A program made the position numbers and the translations under genes. The notes under the pieces were generated by a model. It was not told the origin of the DNA and did no database searches. It saw only the letters and a list, made by a program, of their open reading frames with translations. Of a stretch of DNA of 64,000 nucleotides, positions 43,270 through 53,110 are shown piece after piece. Origin of the DNA: Clostridium sp. BSD9I1 (lineage in GTDB: Bacteria > Bacillota > Clostridia > Clostridiales > Clostridiaceae); the NCBI RefSeq assembly GCF_900185645.1, contig NZ_FYAM01000023.1, positions 806,001 to 870,000 on the forward strand, written 5' to 3'. Numbering within the stretch: the first letter of the stretch is position 1; each line of letters opens with the position of its first letter.

Positions 43270-43322
43270 GCTTCTAATTTATATTAACATTTTCAGCTTC
43301 ATATATTAAGGAGTAAACATTT
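43270..43322. repeat. 53-bp direct repeat, copy 2
   Basis: 50 of 53 bases match 41309-41361, about 2 kb away. On the minus strand both copies read as YSLIY followed by two variable residues and ENVNIN-stop. Confidence 0.85.
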
Positions 43323-43364
43323 CTAGTTATACATGAATTCTCTTTAGTTTTGAATCCATAAAAA

Positions 43365-43410
43365 AGGATTTGCACTATAAAAGCATTGAAGCTTTGTTAA
43401 TGCAAATCCT
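43365..43410 (-). terminator. Terminator of the natAB operon
   Basis: AGGATTTGCA (43365-43374) and TGCAAATCCT (43401-43410) form a perfect 10-bp stem; on the minus strand it is followed by TTTTTT. It separates natAB from the small-protein array. Confidence 0.8.
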
Positions 43411-43416
43411 ATAATA

Positions 43417-44607
43417 CTAAGTTCTAAATATAACTTCTTCCTTGCTAAACATATATCTTGCAAAGAATATTGCTGCCATAATGTATATTAAAACCCATCC
43501 GAAGGTCATTAATATATGAGATGTATTAAACACTCCTGCTAAAAATTCTTTCATCAAGCACACTGTGTTTGCTACAGGTATATGGAAATAAAAGGTATCT
43601 ATATTTCTGGCATCCAGCATATAAGTTGTATAAACTGGAACCAATGCTATTATATTAAGGGGTGCTAAATAAGTTTGTGCTTCCTTAAAGGAGCGGGCAT
43701 ATATGCTTATAGAAAGCTCCAATGCTCCAAAGGTCATGTTTAAAAGTATTATCATTAAAAATACCAAGGCAAAGGTTGAAGCTCCTAGATTTAAGCTAAT
43801 GGCTCCCCCTTCAGTTCCAAGACTTTCTCCAAATTTGGTTAGGGATATTAAAAGTCCCAGCATTGACGCTCCTGTGGTCATAAGTCCTACTACAGCTATT
43901 GCAAAGAACTTACCCCATAAAAGTGACATTCTTCCTGCCTGAGTGGTTAAAAGCGGCTCTAGTGTTCCTCTTTCCTTTTCTCCTGCTCCCAAGTCCACCG
44001 CTGCCCCCATAGGCCCTGTTATACTGTATATAACAAGGAAAAGTGGAAGAAGCATAGAAAGCATTATTTTACCCATGCTGTCCTTATCTGTGGTTGAGGT
44101 TTGATATTCTACACTGACAGGATTTAATATGGATATATCTATATTTCTCTTTTGAAGTCTGTGGGATACCACCTGCTTATTATAGTCTTCAATGGTTTTC
44201 TCTATCATACCTTGAGCCATAGATGACTGCTGGCTTGTATTGTCAAATATAATCTTAACAGAAGTTCCCTTTTCTTCTTCTAAAAGCGCATCTACATTAT
44301 CAGGAATTTCTAGTCCAATTAATATATTGCCATTTTTAACATCTTCCTGAATATTACTTGAAGGAGTGATTTGTACCTTAGGGTAATTTTCTATAACCCT
44401 TCTAAATTGTGTATGTTCTCCTCCCTTTATTGCTACTTTAAAGTTATTTTCCACCTTTTTTACGTTATCAGATCCGGTTTTTCCCATGGCATAAAACATT
44501 ATAGGAAATAAAATTAAAGGGATTAATACACTTACTAAAAGTGTCTTTTTATCTCTGAATATATCCCTAAGCTCTTTTTTAAATACCGTAAATGCTATAC
44601 TACTCAT
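43417..44607 (-). CDS. natB: NatB-like ABC exporter permease
   Basis: 396 residues. One N-terminal span (about 20-40), a large extracytoplasmic domain (about 45-180) and five to six C-terminal spans; GAGEKERGTLEPLLTT is the hallmark cytoplasmic loop of NatB-type ABC-2 permeases. With NatA it would export Na+ (or a related substrate) using ATP. ATG 44607 overlaps the natA stop (ATGAGTAG), with AGGTGA ahead of it; an in-frame GTG three codons upstream is an alternative. The operon ends in the hairpin at 43365-43410. Confidence 0.87.
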   Translation of the reverse strand: MSSIAFTVFKKELRDIFRDKKTLLVSVLIPLILFPIMFYAMGKTGSDNVKKVENNFKVAIKGGEHTQFRRVIENYPKVQITPSSNIQEDVKNGNILIGLEIPDNVDALLEEEKGTSVKIIFDNTSQQSSMAQGMIEKTIEDYNKQVVSHRLQKRNIDISILNPVSVEYQTSTTDKDSMGKIMLSMLLPLFLVIYSITGPMGAAVDLGAGEKERGTLEPLLTTQAGRMSLLWGKFFAIAVVGLMTTGASMLGLLISLTKFGESLGTEGGAISLNLGASTFALVFLMIILLNMTFGALELSISIYARSFKEAQTYLAPLNIIALVPVYTTYMLDARNIDTFYFHIPVANTVCLMKEFLAGVFNTSHILMTFGWVLIYIMAAIFFARYMFSKEEVIFRT

Positions 44608-45328
44608 TTTTATCACCTACCAAACTTATAAATATCTCTTCCATGTCTTCATTGTTGTATTTTTTCTTTAATTCCTCCACAGTTCCTTCTTCTATTAACT
44701 TGCCTTTATGAATTATTATAATTCTATCGCAGAGCTTTTCTACTTCTCTCATACTGTGGCTTGAGAATATTATGGACTTATTTTCTGCCTTACAGCTTAA
44801 TATAAAGTCCTGTACTATTTTTGAAGCAGTGACATCTAGTCCTATGGTAGGTTCATCAAAGAGCATTACAGAAGGCTTATGAACTATGGATCTTGCTATG
44901 GCTACCTTTTGCTTCATTCCTCTGGAAAACTTGCCTACTCTTCTGTCTATAAATTCCTGCATTTGAAGCATGGAAGTTAAATTTTCTATGCTTTCTTTAG
45001 ATTCTTCGTCATTCATTCCATTAAGTCTTGCAAAGTACATCATATTTTCCCTTGCTGTAAGTCTGTCATATAATCCGACTTCTCCTCCAAAGAGTATGCC
45101 TATTTCCCCTCTTACCTTTGAAGGCTCCTTTGTTATACTGTATCCTTCAATTACTGCATCTCCTGAAGTAGGTTTAAGCATTGTTGCTATCATTCTAAGT
45201 GTAGTTGTCTTTCCTGCTCCATTTTCTCCAAGAAGCCCCAATATTTCACCTTTATTTACTTTAAAGTTTACATTATCAACTGCTTTTATATTCTTGAATT
45301 GTTTTGATAAGCTATTAACTTCTATCAT
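44600..45328 (-). CDS. natA: NatA-like ABC exporter ATPase
   Basis: 242 residues. Walker A GLLGENGAGKTTT, signature FSRGMKQKVAIARS, Walker B SVMLFDEPTIGLD and H-loop FSSHSM are intact. The ILFGGEVGLYDRLTARENMMYFARL stretch after the Q-loop is typical for NatA-type ATPases. ATG 45328 follows AGGAGGA. Cytoplasmic, membrane-associated partner of the downstream permease. Confidence 0.88.
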   Translation of the reverse strand: MIEVNSLSKQFKNIKAVDNVNFKVNKGEILGLLGENGAGKTTTLRMIATMLKPTSGDAVIEGYSITKEPSKVRGEIGILFGGEVGLYDRLTARENMMYFARLNGMNDEESKESIENLTSMLQMQEFIDRRVGKFSRGMKQKVAIARSIVHKPSVMLFDEPTIGLDVTASKIVQDFILSCKAENKSIIFSSHSMREVEKLCDRIIIIHKGKLIEEGTVEELKKKYNNEDMEEIFISLVGDKNE

Positions 45329-45432
45329 AAAATCCTCCTAAGTATACTTTATACTAATATTATTTTAAATTATATTTGCAATTATGTAAAACCTATTTAT
45401 TAAATTTTTGTATTTTTCTTACAAATAAGAAA

Positions 45433-45468
45433 GGAACATAAGTGCAATTATAATACACTAAATGTTCC
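45433..45468 (-). terminator. Terminator of the prkA-yhbH-spoVR operon
   Basis: GGAACAT/ATGTTCC with inner AGTG/CACT; on the minus strand followed by TTTCTTATTTG. Confidence 0.6.
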
Positions 45469-45502
45469 CTAATGATTTTTAAATGAAAAACCTTAATAAA
45501 AT

Positions 45503-46867
45503 CTATACATAAGTTATGCTCTTATCTATATTGCAAACTATGTCCGTATCCTTTCCGTCTATGCGAGTCTTTAAAATTACCTTGTGTCCCCATAAGTCTA
45601 CTATATATTTTAATGTTTCCACACCATAAATTAAATCTAATTCTCTTCCATCAAAGGTATGGGTAAGTACTAGGGTCTTATTGTAAAGGCTCATGTCTGT
45701 TACTGCAATGGCAGGTATACTTCCCATGCCGCAGGAGCTGCAAATTGTATTTCTTATTTGCTTAAATCCATCATCATCGGATACTTCTTCTATTACATAA
45801 TCTCTATCATGTTTTCCAAACTGAAATAAATTCATTTCACTGCATAGCTCCTCTGTAAGATATCTTCTTATAAAGGATGCATCTCTCTCAAGCTCTCTTA
45901 CTTCAAATATTTTCTCTCTGCCATACCTTTTTTCTAAATCCTCAAATATTTTAAAGCCCATATAATAAGGATTTATTCTGCCCTCAAGAGGAGTTATTAC
46001 ATCATTATGCCTTTTTATAAATTCCAAGTGAAGGGATGTAGGCAGTTCTAGTTCCTTTAATATATTGTAGTGCCAATAACTTGCCCAGCCTTCATTCATA
46101 ATCTTTGTTTCTATTTGAGGAAGGAAGTATTCTGTTTCCTGTCTTACAATATCTACAATGTCTTTTTGCCAAGTAGTAAGATCTCCATATCTTATTACAA
46201 ATCCTAAAATATCCTCATCCGGTTCTAGTGGTATTTTTTCTATATTATTTAAGCTTTTCTTTTCCCAAGGTTTTAGTACATCTGTGGTGTCTTCAGTTAT
46301 ATAATCCTTAATTATTCTCTGCTTTACCTCTTCATTGGACATCTTTTTAATACCTATACTTCTTTCCCTTTGAAGCTTTACAGCATGGGCTGCATTTAGC
46401 ATCTTTTCTACTTCTTCATATCCAATGCTTGGGTCATTTATATAGTCTCTTATTCTATCTGCATGACTTTTAAACATTTCAATGGTATAGGACGCATCCG
46501 TTGCTGTTTTAAAAAGTCTATTATTCTTGAAAAAATCATTGTGTCCATATACATGGGCAATTGTTAGTATTTGTAGCAAAAGAGTATTATCCTTCATTAA
46601 ATAAGCTAAGCATGGATTTGAGTTTATAACCATTTCATAGGGAAGGCCTGTAAGGTTATAGTTATACATTGTTCTTAGCTTATCATACGCCTTACCAAAG
46701 CTCCAGTGAGGATAGTGGGCAGGCATACCCACATATACCTCATAAGCCAGCATATCATTATGATCTATTATTTCAAACTCCTGAGGATAATAATTAAGTC
46801 CAAATTTCTTAACTACTTTTTCTATCTTTTCATTCCACTTTTCAAGTTCATTTATAGTATAATCCAT
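45503..46867 (-). CDS. spoVR: SpoVR family protein
   Basis: 454 residues, in the family range. Typical features are the N-terminal FGLNYYPQEFEIIDHNDMLAYE, the histidine-rich MPAHYPHWSFGKAY, HVYGHNDFFKNN, and EGWASYWHYNI in the middle. SpoVR is needed for proper spore cortex formation in Bacillus and its homologues are co-expressed with PrkA and YhbH; the conserved His/Glu residues suggest metal binding, but the reaction is unknown. Third gene of the operon, 13 bases after yhbH, with GGGGGG as binding site. Confidence 0.92.
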   Translation of the reverse strand: MDYTINELEKWNEKIEKVVKKFGLNYYPQEFEIIDHNDMLAYEVYVGMPAHYPHWSFGKAYDKLRTMYNYNLTGLPYEMVINSNPCLAYLMKDNTLLLQILTIAHVYGHNDFFKNNRLFKTATDASYTIEMFKSHADRIRDYINDPSIGYEEVEKMLNAAHAVKLQRERSIGIKKMSNEEVKQRIIKDYITEDTTDVLKPWEKKSLNNIEKIPLEPDEDILGFVIRYGDLTTWQKDIVDIVRQETEYFLPQIETKIMNEGWASYWHYNILKELELPTSLHLEFIKRHNDVITPLEGRINPYYMGFKIFEDLEKRYGREKIFEVRELERDASFIRRYLTEELCSEMNLFQFGKHDRDYVIEEVSDDDGFKQIRNTICSSCGMGSIPAIAVTDMSLYNKTLVLTHTFDGRELDLIYGVETLKYIVDLWGHKVILKTRIDGKDTDIVCNIDKSITYV

Positions 46868-46880
46868 GCTGCCACCCCCC

Positions 46881-48059
46881 TTATTCTGCAGATTGGCTCA
46901 TTTCTGCCTTTAGCATATCCCTAATGGCATTCCATAAATCCTCTTTCTTCTGCATAGCAACCATTGCAAAATTATCTCTCTTTATATCTTGAGAGTATTT
47001 CTTTTTTATAGTGCTGGAATATCCATAAGTCATTATTTCTGCATATCCAAACAAGTTACACACATCACATAATTCATTTACTGATTTTATAGCCCTTTCA
47101 TTGTCTTCGCTCCAGTTATCTCCATCACTTGCATGGAAGGCATAAATATTGTACTGAGATGGATTATACTTTTCGCGTATAAGTTCTAATGCCTTTTGAT
47201 ATCCACTGGATACATAGGTTCCCCCTGACTCTACCTTATGGAAAAACTCATCTTCAGTTACAACTTTTCCTACAGTAGAGTGTGCTATAAATTCTACCTG
47301 CGCTTTTTCATATTTCATCTTTATGAAACTATAAAGCATAAAGAAAAATGAGCGGGCAAGATATTTTTTGGTTTGATCCATAGATGCAGAAGTATCCATT
47401 ATGCATATTACCACTGCGTTATATTCTTTTTTCATTCTAGGCTTTACTCTGTAATATCTTATATCATCCTTCTTAAATGGGAATCTTTCTATTACTGCGT
47501 TTTCATTACTTTCTCTTAATGCCCTTTTCATGCCTTGCTTTCTTTTTAGCTTTTCCACAACTGTTCTCTTCTTAGCAAGTCTTGGTGGAATTCCATTTCT
47601 TTGATATCCTGATTTCTTCTTGGAGCCTTCCATAAGGATTTCGGAGATCTTTTTCTTTTTTAAGTTTGGCAGTTCTAAGTCATCGAAAATATATTGGAAG
47701 ATATCTTCTAGTGTGATTTCAGTTTCAAATATATCTTCTCCTTCTTCATTTCCTGCACCCTTGTTGCCCTTCCCCTTTGCATTGCCTTCCTTTTCGCTGC
47801 CAATTACATCTCCTCTTTTTTCAGACCCATCTCCACTTCCAACTCCAGAAGTATTCTTACCATATACAAATTGATATTCCTTTATGCCCTTTATAGGAAT
47901 CTTTATTTTTTTCTGGGAGTTTTGTCCTATTAAGCTCTCTTCAGAAAGGATATCTACTAAATTTTTCTTTATGGAATCTTCCACAAGCTTTTGATGTCTT
48001 CTTCTATCCTCCGCTGTTCTATCGTGAGGGATAGGATTAAACTCTCTAAAGATTGCCAT
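46881..48059 (-). CDS. yhbH: YhbH family sporulation protein (DUF444, VWA-like)
   Basis: 392 residues. A basic N-terminal half with Gly/Lys-rich low-complexity linker (about 80-110, [14 protein letters not shown]) and a C-terminal von Willebrand A-like domain whose metal site is [10 protein letters not shown] (D-x-S-x-S). YhbH is made in early sporulation in Bacillus under SigE and works with PrkA and SpoVR. ATG 48059 lies four bases after the prkA stop, with AAGGATTGA overlapping the end of prkA, so translation is probably coupled. Confidence 0.92.
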   Translation of the reverse strand: MAIFREFNPIPHDRTAEDRRRHQKLVEDSIKKNLVDILSEESLIGQNSQKKIKIPIKGIKEYQFVYGKNTSGVGSGDGSEKRGDVIGSEKEGNAKGKGNKGAGNEEGEDIFETEITLEDIFQYIFDDLELPNLKKKKISEILMEGSKKKSGYQRNGIPPRLAKKRTVVEKLKRKQGMKRALRESNENAVIERFPFKKDDIRYYRVKPRMKKEYNAVVICIMDTSASMDQTKKYLARSFFFMLYSFIKMKYEKAQVEFIAHSTVGKVVTEDEFFHKVESGGTYVSSGYQKALELIREKYNPSQYNIYAFHASDGDNWSEDNERAIKSVNELCDVCNLFGYAEIMTYGYSSTIKKKYSQDIKRDNFAMVAMQKKEDLWNAIRDMLKAEMSQSAE

Positions 48060-48063
48060 AATA

Positions 48064-49986
48064 TCAATCCTTCCATAGGTTATTAGCTGCGTATTTAAGT
48101 ATTACATCACAGCACTCTTCACAATATCCATTTTTCTTCATTTCTTCTACCATTGTATTGTATTTTTGATTTTGCTCTTTATCTCTAACTCTAGACTTGG
48201 TTATAATTCTAGACATTTCTCTTACGGAATAGGTTAATTTCTTTTCTACAGCTTCTTTTAGTGGTTCATAGGAAGTGTAATCTATCTTAGCTCCCTTTCT
48301 TACCAAATAGAACATATAAGAAGTTACATCGGATCTAAATCCCTTTGCAGAGCTATCTGAAATTCCTATTTGTTCTTCTATGGAACGCATAAACTTTTCG
48401 TCTGGCTCAAGCTGCTCACCAGTTGCCTTATCCTTAATCTTTGTCTTGTTAACAAAAGCTTCAGCATGATCTAAATAGTTATTAAATAAGCTTTCTGCCT
48501 GTTCTCTAAAGCTTTGGATAAATGCCTTAGTGATTTCTTTTTCTAAAACCTTATTGTATTCTTTTCTTATTGTATCTTGAAGAAGCGCTAGATATTTCTT
48601 TCTTTCATCATCTGCTATATCTAAATCTTTAACGGATTTTATAATGCTTTCCATTACACTTAATGGGTTTATGCAGCCTTCCTTAGATTCAGATAATGCA
48701 TTATCTATTGCCTTAACTATAAATCTAGTTGAAATACCACTCATACCTTCTCTAAGGCCTGCCTCTTCTCTAAGCTCTGTGATATCAATCTTTTTAGTGG
48801 TTCCCTTTTCTACAATTTCTTCGCCATTATAAATTTTAAGCTTAGTTAAGAGGTCAACTTTATTAGATGGCTGAAGTCTTGTAAGTATAGCAAACATAGC
48901 CGCTATATCTATTGTATGAGGTGCAATGTGAGCTGCAAAATTACTCTTACCAAGTATCTTTTTATAAATCTTTTTCTCTTCATTTAGCTCCATGCAATAT
49001 GGCACTTCTATTTTTACTATTCTATCTAGTATTGCTTCGTTGGTATGGTCTGATTTAAATTTAGTCCATTCTGCTTCATTTGAATGGGCAAGGATTACTC
49101 CATCGAAATATATCATAGAGCCCTTTCCTGGTGATGGTATAGATTTTTCCTGAGTAGCTGTTATTATAGTGTGAAGATATTCAACATCATTTTTAAATAC
49201 TTCAATAAACTCTACAAGTCCTCTATTACCTACGTTAAAAGCTCCATTAAGTGCAAATATTCTAGGGTCGTCTTCAGAATAAAGATCCATCTTTGAGATA
49301 TCCACAGAACCAATGAGGACAGACGTGTCTTGATTATTTGGGTCAACTGGTGGCACAACTCCTATGCCTTTTCTTGATCTGATTGAAAAGTCTACTTTTT
49401 CTACTGGGAATTTTTCATATTCTCCCTTATATTCATGAAGTAATTTGTATCTACATACCGGGCATAAATCTCCCTCTATTTTTATTCCAAGCTCTTCTTC
49501 AAATTCTTTCCTTAAATGTTTAGGAATTAAATGAAGTGGTTCTTCTCTCATAGGACATCCCTTTAAGCCATATACTGATTCTGAGGTTTCAAGTGCCTTT
49601 TTAAGAGATTCAACTAGAGAAGACTTTCCTGATCCTACAGGTCCTACAAGGTATAACACCTGTCTTGATTCTTCACCTTTCATAGATGCGGAGTAAAAAT
49701 AATTAACAAGTTTCATTAAAGTTTTGTCTATTCCAAAGAAGTCATTTTTAAAAAACTTATAACTTTTAATTACTTGATTTCCATATATCTTTCTTATTCT
49801 TATATTTTCTTCTGGATCTAATACTTCTACGCCTTCACGAGTTATTATCTCATGCATTCTTTCATGAGCTAATTTATATACTTCAGGATTATTTTTCAAT
49901 ATTTCCAAATAGTCAAGGAAAGTTCCTTCAAATTTATCGCTTTTTCTTCTTTCTCTATCCTTCTCTATCAACTCTTTAAAATTCAT
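48064..49986 (-). CDS. prkA: PrkA serine protein kinase / AAA protein
   Basis: 640 residues. An AAA core with Walker [15 protein letters not shown] (about 108-121), a Cys-containing insertion [14 protein letters not shown] after [13 protein letters not shown], and Walker B-like [17 protein letters not shown]. The C-terminal part is the PrkA C-terminal kinase-like domain. PrkA homologues help control sporulation and stationary-phase stress, with protease activity also reported. ATG 49986 follows GGAGGGA; the frame is open four codons upstream. First gene of the prkA-yhbH-spoVR operon. Confidence 0.93.
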   Translation of the reverse strand: MNFKELIEKDRERRKSDKFEGTFLDYLEILKNNPEVYKLAHERMHEIITREGVEVLDPEENIRIRKIYGNQVIKSYKFFKNDFFGIDKTLMKLVNYFYSASMKGEESRQVLYLVGPVGSGKSSLVESLKKALETSESVYGLKGCPMREEPLHLIPKHLRKEFEEELGIKIEGDLCPVCRYKLLHEYKGEYEKFPVEKVDFSIRSRKGIGVVPPVDPNNQDTSVLIGSVDISKMDLYSEDDPRIFALNGAFNVGNRGLVEFIEVFKNDVEYLHTIITATQEKSIPSPGKGSMIYFDGVILAHSNEAEWTKFKSDHTNEAILDRIVKIEVPYCMELNEEKKIYKKILGKSNFAAHIAPHTIDIAAMFAILTRLQPSNKVDLLTKLKIYNGEEIVEKGTTKKIDITELREEAGLREGMSGISTRFIVKAIDNALSESKEGCINPLSVMESIIKSVKDLDIADDERKKYLALLQDTIRKEYNKVLEKEITKAFIQSFREQAESLFNNYLDHAEAFVNKTKIKDKATGEQLEPDEKFMRSIEEQIGISDSSAKGFRSDVTSYMFYLVRKGAKIDYTSYEPLKEAVEKKLTYSVREMSRIITKSRVRDKEQNQKYNTMVEEMKKNGYCEECCDVILKYAANNLWKD

Positions 49987-50178
49987 AATTCCCTCCATAC
50001 TAAATTGATTAATTATTCGCTTCTATTCTATTGTTGTATTTATTTATATTAGAAAAAACACATATTTAGAACCTCAATAATGTTGTAATCCACTGGTAAT
50101 ATTATGAACATTTAAGTTTATTTAAAATTAATTTTAAGTTATAATAAAAATAAGACATTTTGTATTGGGGGTATTTAA

Positions 50179-51210
50179 ATGAATTTTATTGATTTGAGAA
50201 GTGATACAGTAACAAAGCCAACAGAAGAAATGAGAAAAGCTATGTATAATGCTGAAGTTGGCGATGATGTATATGAAGATGATGCTACTGTTAAAGAATT
50301 AGAAGAATATGCAGCAAAGTTAGTTAACAAAGAAGCTGCACTATTTGTTCCTACTGGAACCTTTGGAAATCAGCTTGCATTGTTTACACACTGCCTTCGC
50401 GGAACCGAAGTTATACTGGAGGAAAACTGCCACATTCTTCAACATGAAGTAGGCGCACCTGCAATCATTGCTGGTGTTCAGATAAGACCTTTAAAAAGTA
50501 ATAAGGGTGAAATGAATCCTAGCGAAGTTGAAAAAACTATAAGAGGTGAAGATATTCATTTTCCTGAAACCAGCTTAATATGTGTAGAAAATGCTCATTC
50601 TAATGGAAGAGTTATATCTACTGAAAATATGAAAGAAATATATGAAGTAGCTAAAAAGCACAATTTACCTGTTCACTTAGATGGTGCAAGACTTTTTAAT
50701 GCGGCTGCTTCTTTAGACGTTGAAGCCTCTGACATAACTAAATACTGTGATTCCGTTATGTTTTGTCTTTCAAAAGGGTTATGCGCTCCTATAGGCTCCA
50801 TGGTTGCAGGTTCCAAAGAATTTATTGCAAAAGCACGTAAAAAGAGAAAAATTATGGGCGGTGGAATGAGACAAGCTGGAATACTTGCTGCAGCAGGACT
50901 AATTGCCCTTAAAGATATGAGACAGCATTTAAAAGTGGATCATGAAAATGCTAAATTTTTAGGAGAAGAGCTATCTAAAATTCCAGATATCAATGTAAAC
51001 CTTGACCAAATTCACATTAATATGGTATTCTTTAGCATAGAAGATTCCTCTATTGACGGTAAACTTATAGTAGATGAGTTTTATAAAAATGGTATAAAGA
51101 TAAATCCACCTGAAAATGGTGAATTTAGATTTGTTACTAACTACTGGGTTAACAAAGAACACATTGTTAGGTGCGTAGATATTTTAAAGGAATTACTAAA
51201 TGTAAAATAG
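50179..51210 (+). CDS. ltaE: Low-specificity L-threonine aldolase
   Basis: 343 residues, the normal length of this fold-type I PLP enzyme. IDLRSDTVTKPTEEMRKAM is the family start, DDVYEDDATVKELE follows, HLDGARLFNAA holds the Asp that pairs with the PLP nitrogen, and K200 in CLSKGLCAPIGS is the Schiff-base lysine. It cleaves threonine (or allo-threonine) to glycine and acetaldehyde. ATG 50179 follows GGGGG at 7 bases. Monocistronic, with a terminator at 51214. Confidence 0.93.
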   Translation: MNFIDLRSDTVTKPTEEMRKAMYNAEVGDDVYEDDATVKELEEYAAKLVNKEAALFVPTGTFGNQLALFTHCLRGTEVILEENCHILQHEVGAPAIIAGVQIRPLKSNKGEMNPSEVEKTIRGEDIHFPETSLICVENAHSNGRVISTENMKEIYEVAKKHNLPVHLDGARLFNAAASLDVEASDITKYCDSVMFCLSKGLCAPIGSMVAGSKEFIAKARKKRKIMGGGMRQAGILAAAGLIALKDMRQHLKVDHENAKFLGEELSKIPDINVNLDQIHINMVFFSIEDSSIDGKLIVDEFYKNGIKINPPENGEFRFVTNYWVNKEHIVRCVDILKELLNVK

Positions 51211-51213
51211 TTA

Positions 51214-51236
51214 GGACAAGCACTGCTTGTCCCTTA
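51214..51236 (+). terminator. Terminator after threonine aldolase
   Basis: GGACAAGCA (51214-51222) and TGCTTGTCC (51224-51232); a loop forms by opening the inner pairs. The tail CTTACTTTTA is modest. Confidence 0.55.
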
Positions 51237-51334
51237 CTTTTACTTTATTTTTAATATTTATTTTTTACATATACACCTAATTTTTTATATTTTTAGTATA
51301 ATTAAAGTAATAATTAACTTAAGGAGGTATATTT

Positions 51335-52411
51335 ATGAAGAACTTAAAAAAGATTTGTATATTATTATGTTTGTCCTTTGTATTCCTCGCTTCTTGCAGC
51401 AAAAATAATGTAAATAATAATCCAACTGGAGATAAAACACCAGCAGATAATCCTACTGAGCAAACTACAAATTACACTATAAAAGATTATTATCCTTTTA
51501 AAGAAAATGTAACTTTGAAATATGAGGGAATTGGAAATGAATATGCTGAAAAAACAGTATATACAGATTTTATAAATGTAGATAAAATTCAACTTAGAAG
51601 TATAAATGGTGGTACTACTTTAGCACAGGTATTACAGTATACAAATGGAGAACTAAGGAGCTTAGCTTCTGAAGGCGAATTTTACTACAGAGATAATTTA
51701 ACTAATAATGAATATAGTAAATATGAAGTGCTTTTAAAGGAACCTTTAAAGAAAGGAACTTCCTGGACACTATCTGATGGTAAAAAAAGATACATTTCCG
51801 CTGTAGATAAAGAAGTAAAGACCCCTTCCGGAAACTATAAAGCTCTAGAAGTAACCACAGAACATGGAGATTCTACAACTTATGACTACTATGCTTTAAA
51901 TCAAGGCTTAGTAAAAAGCATATTTAAATCAAATGGTATGGAAGTTACAACTTCACTAGAAAAGATAACTAAAGATGCTCCTGTAATTCAAACAACTAAA
52001 TTCTATTATCCTGATTATGCAAATGATAGAATGGTTTTTCATAAGGTAGCATTAAAATTCAATACAAATGATGATACCAAAGCAGTTTTTGAAAAATACT
52101 TTAAGGAAAGTCCAAATAAAGATTTAAATTCGTTAATTGGAGAAAAGGTAAAAATAAATAAGCTTTATTTAAATCAAAAATCCAATACAGTAATGGTTGA
52201 TTTCACAGGAAATTTAGTTACTGAAATGAATGCAGGAAGCGGCTTAGAGGCAGCTATATTAAAGGGAATAACAAACACCCTTGGAGATTATTATAACACT
52301 ACTAACGTAATAATAACTATGGATGGAAAACCTTACAACTCAGGCCATATTCTTCTTGAAGAAGGCGAAGTTCTTAAAACAGATTATAAAAACATAATTG
52401 AATATAAATAA
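51335..52411 (+). CDS. GerMN-domain lipoprotein
   Basis: 358 residues. Lipoprotein signal with lipobox LASC (Cys21), an Asn/Pro/Thr-rich linker, a middle beta-rich region (about 45-210) that begins YYPFKENVTLKYEGIGNEY, and a C-terminal GerMN (sporulation and spore germination) domain (about 225-345) with VALKFNTNDDTKAVFEKYF, KINKLYLNQKSNTVMVDFTG and ILKGITNTLGDYYN. GerMN proteins bind to the outer membrane face or cortex and act in spore formation or germination. ATG 51335 follows AAGGAGG. A terminator lies right after the stop. Confidence 0.87.
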   Translation: MKNLKKICILLCLSFVFLASCSKNNVNNNPTGDKTPADNPTEQTTNYTIKDYYPFKENVTLKYEGIGNEYAEKTVYTDFINVDKIQLRSINGGTTLAQVLQYTNGELRSLASEGEFYYRDNLTNNEYSKYEVLLKEPLKKGTSWTLSDGKKRYISAVDKEVKTPSGNYKALEVTTEHGDSTTYDYYALNQGLVKSIFKSNGMEVTTSLEKITKDAPVIQTTKFYYPDYANDRMVFHKVALKFNTNDDTKAVFEKYFKESPNKDLNSLIGEKVKINKLYLNQKSNTVMVDFTGNLVTEMNAGSGLEAAILKGITNTLGDYYNTTNVIITMDGKPYNSGHILLEEGEVLKTDYKNIIEYK

Positions 52412-52414
52412 CTT

Positions 52415-52449
52415 AAAAAGGAAATTGCAACTGATGCAATTTCCTTTTT
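52415..52449. terminator. Bidirectional terminator
   Basis: Perfect 15-bp arms AAAAAGGAAATTGCA and TGCAATTTCCTTTTT (52415-52429, 52435-52449) with a 5-nt loop, between two convergent genes. Confidence 0.9.
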
Positions 52450-52455
52450 TAATCC

Positions 52456-53094
52456 TTAAATATTAACCAATTCTACTATCTCTTCAATAGAATCTATTAC
52501 AAAGTCAGGCTTATGAGCTAATATTTCATCTACAGAAAGAGCTGTATATTTCACAAGGCATGTTAGTGCTCCTGCATTTTTACCACAAAGAATATCATTG
52601 TGGCTGTCCCCCACCATTAAGGCTTCTTTGGGAGATACATCTAACATTTCACAGGCCTTTAAAACCGGCTCTCCCTCTGGTTTATGTTTTACTGTGTCTT
52701 CTGGAGTTATAACCACATCCATAAAGCTATCTAAGTTAAATAATTTAAGCCCCCTTAAAGCTATAGATCTTCTTTTAGAAGTAACTATTGCAAGCTTAAA
52801 TCCCTTATCCTTTAAAGCTGTTAAACCTTCTTTAACTCCCTTTATTTCCTTTGTTAATTCATCATGAATTGCTTCATTATATTTTATGTATGTATCATAT
52901 AAGAATTTTGCTCTATCCTTATCATATCTTTCCATTACTCCCATCAAAGGCTCTCCAAAGGTTTTAACTATTTCTTCATCTTCTATAGTTAAATGCCCTA
53001 AATGAGTGTCAAAAACATGCCTAAAGGATTTTAATATTAAATCATTGGTATCTATAAGAGTTCCATCTAAGTCAAAAAGTATTGCCTTTATCAT
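52456..53094 (-). CDS. HAD hydrolase (PpaX/Gph-like phosphatase)
   Basis: 212 residues of HAD subfamily IA. Motif I FDLDGTLIDT (nucleophile D8, acid D10), motif II VTSKR, motif III Lys in HKPEGEPV and motif IV GDSHNDI. The GEPLMGVM cap segment and overall length fit pyrophosphatase PpaX or phosphoglycolate phosphatase. It lies 17 bases after the Nudix gene, so both probably belong to one house-cleaning transcript. Confidence 0.85.
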   Translation of the reverse strand: MIKAILFDLDGTLIDTNDLILKSFRHVFDTHLGHLTIEDEEIVKTFGEPLMGVMERYDKDRAKFLYDTYIKYNEAIHDELTKEIKGVKEGLTALKDKGFKLAIVTSKRRSIALRGLKLFNLDSFMDVVITPEDTVKHKPEGEPVLKACEMLDVSPKEALMVGDSHNDILCGKNAGALTCLVKYTALSVDEILAHKPDFVIDSIEEIVELVNI

Positions 53095-53110
53095 TGTCCC
53101 CTCCTATTAC

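Noticed and set aside
43417-45328. Bacteriocin exporter belonging to the small-protein array
   Set aside because: The permease has the NatB signature loop and a strong terminator separates natAB from the array, so a shared function is not supported.
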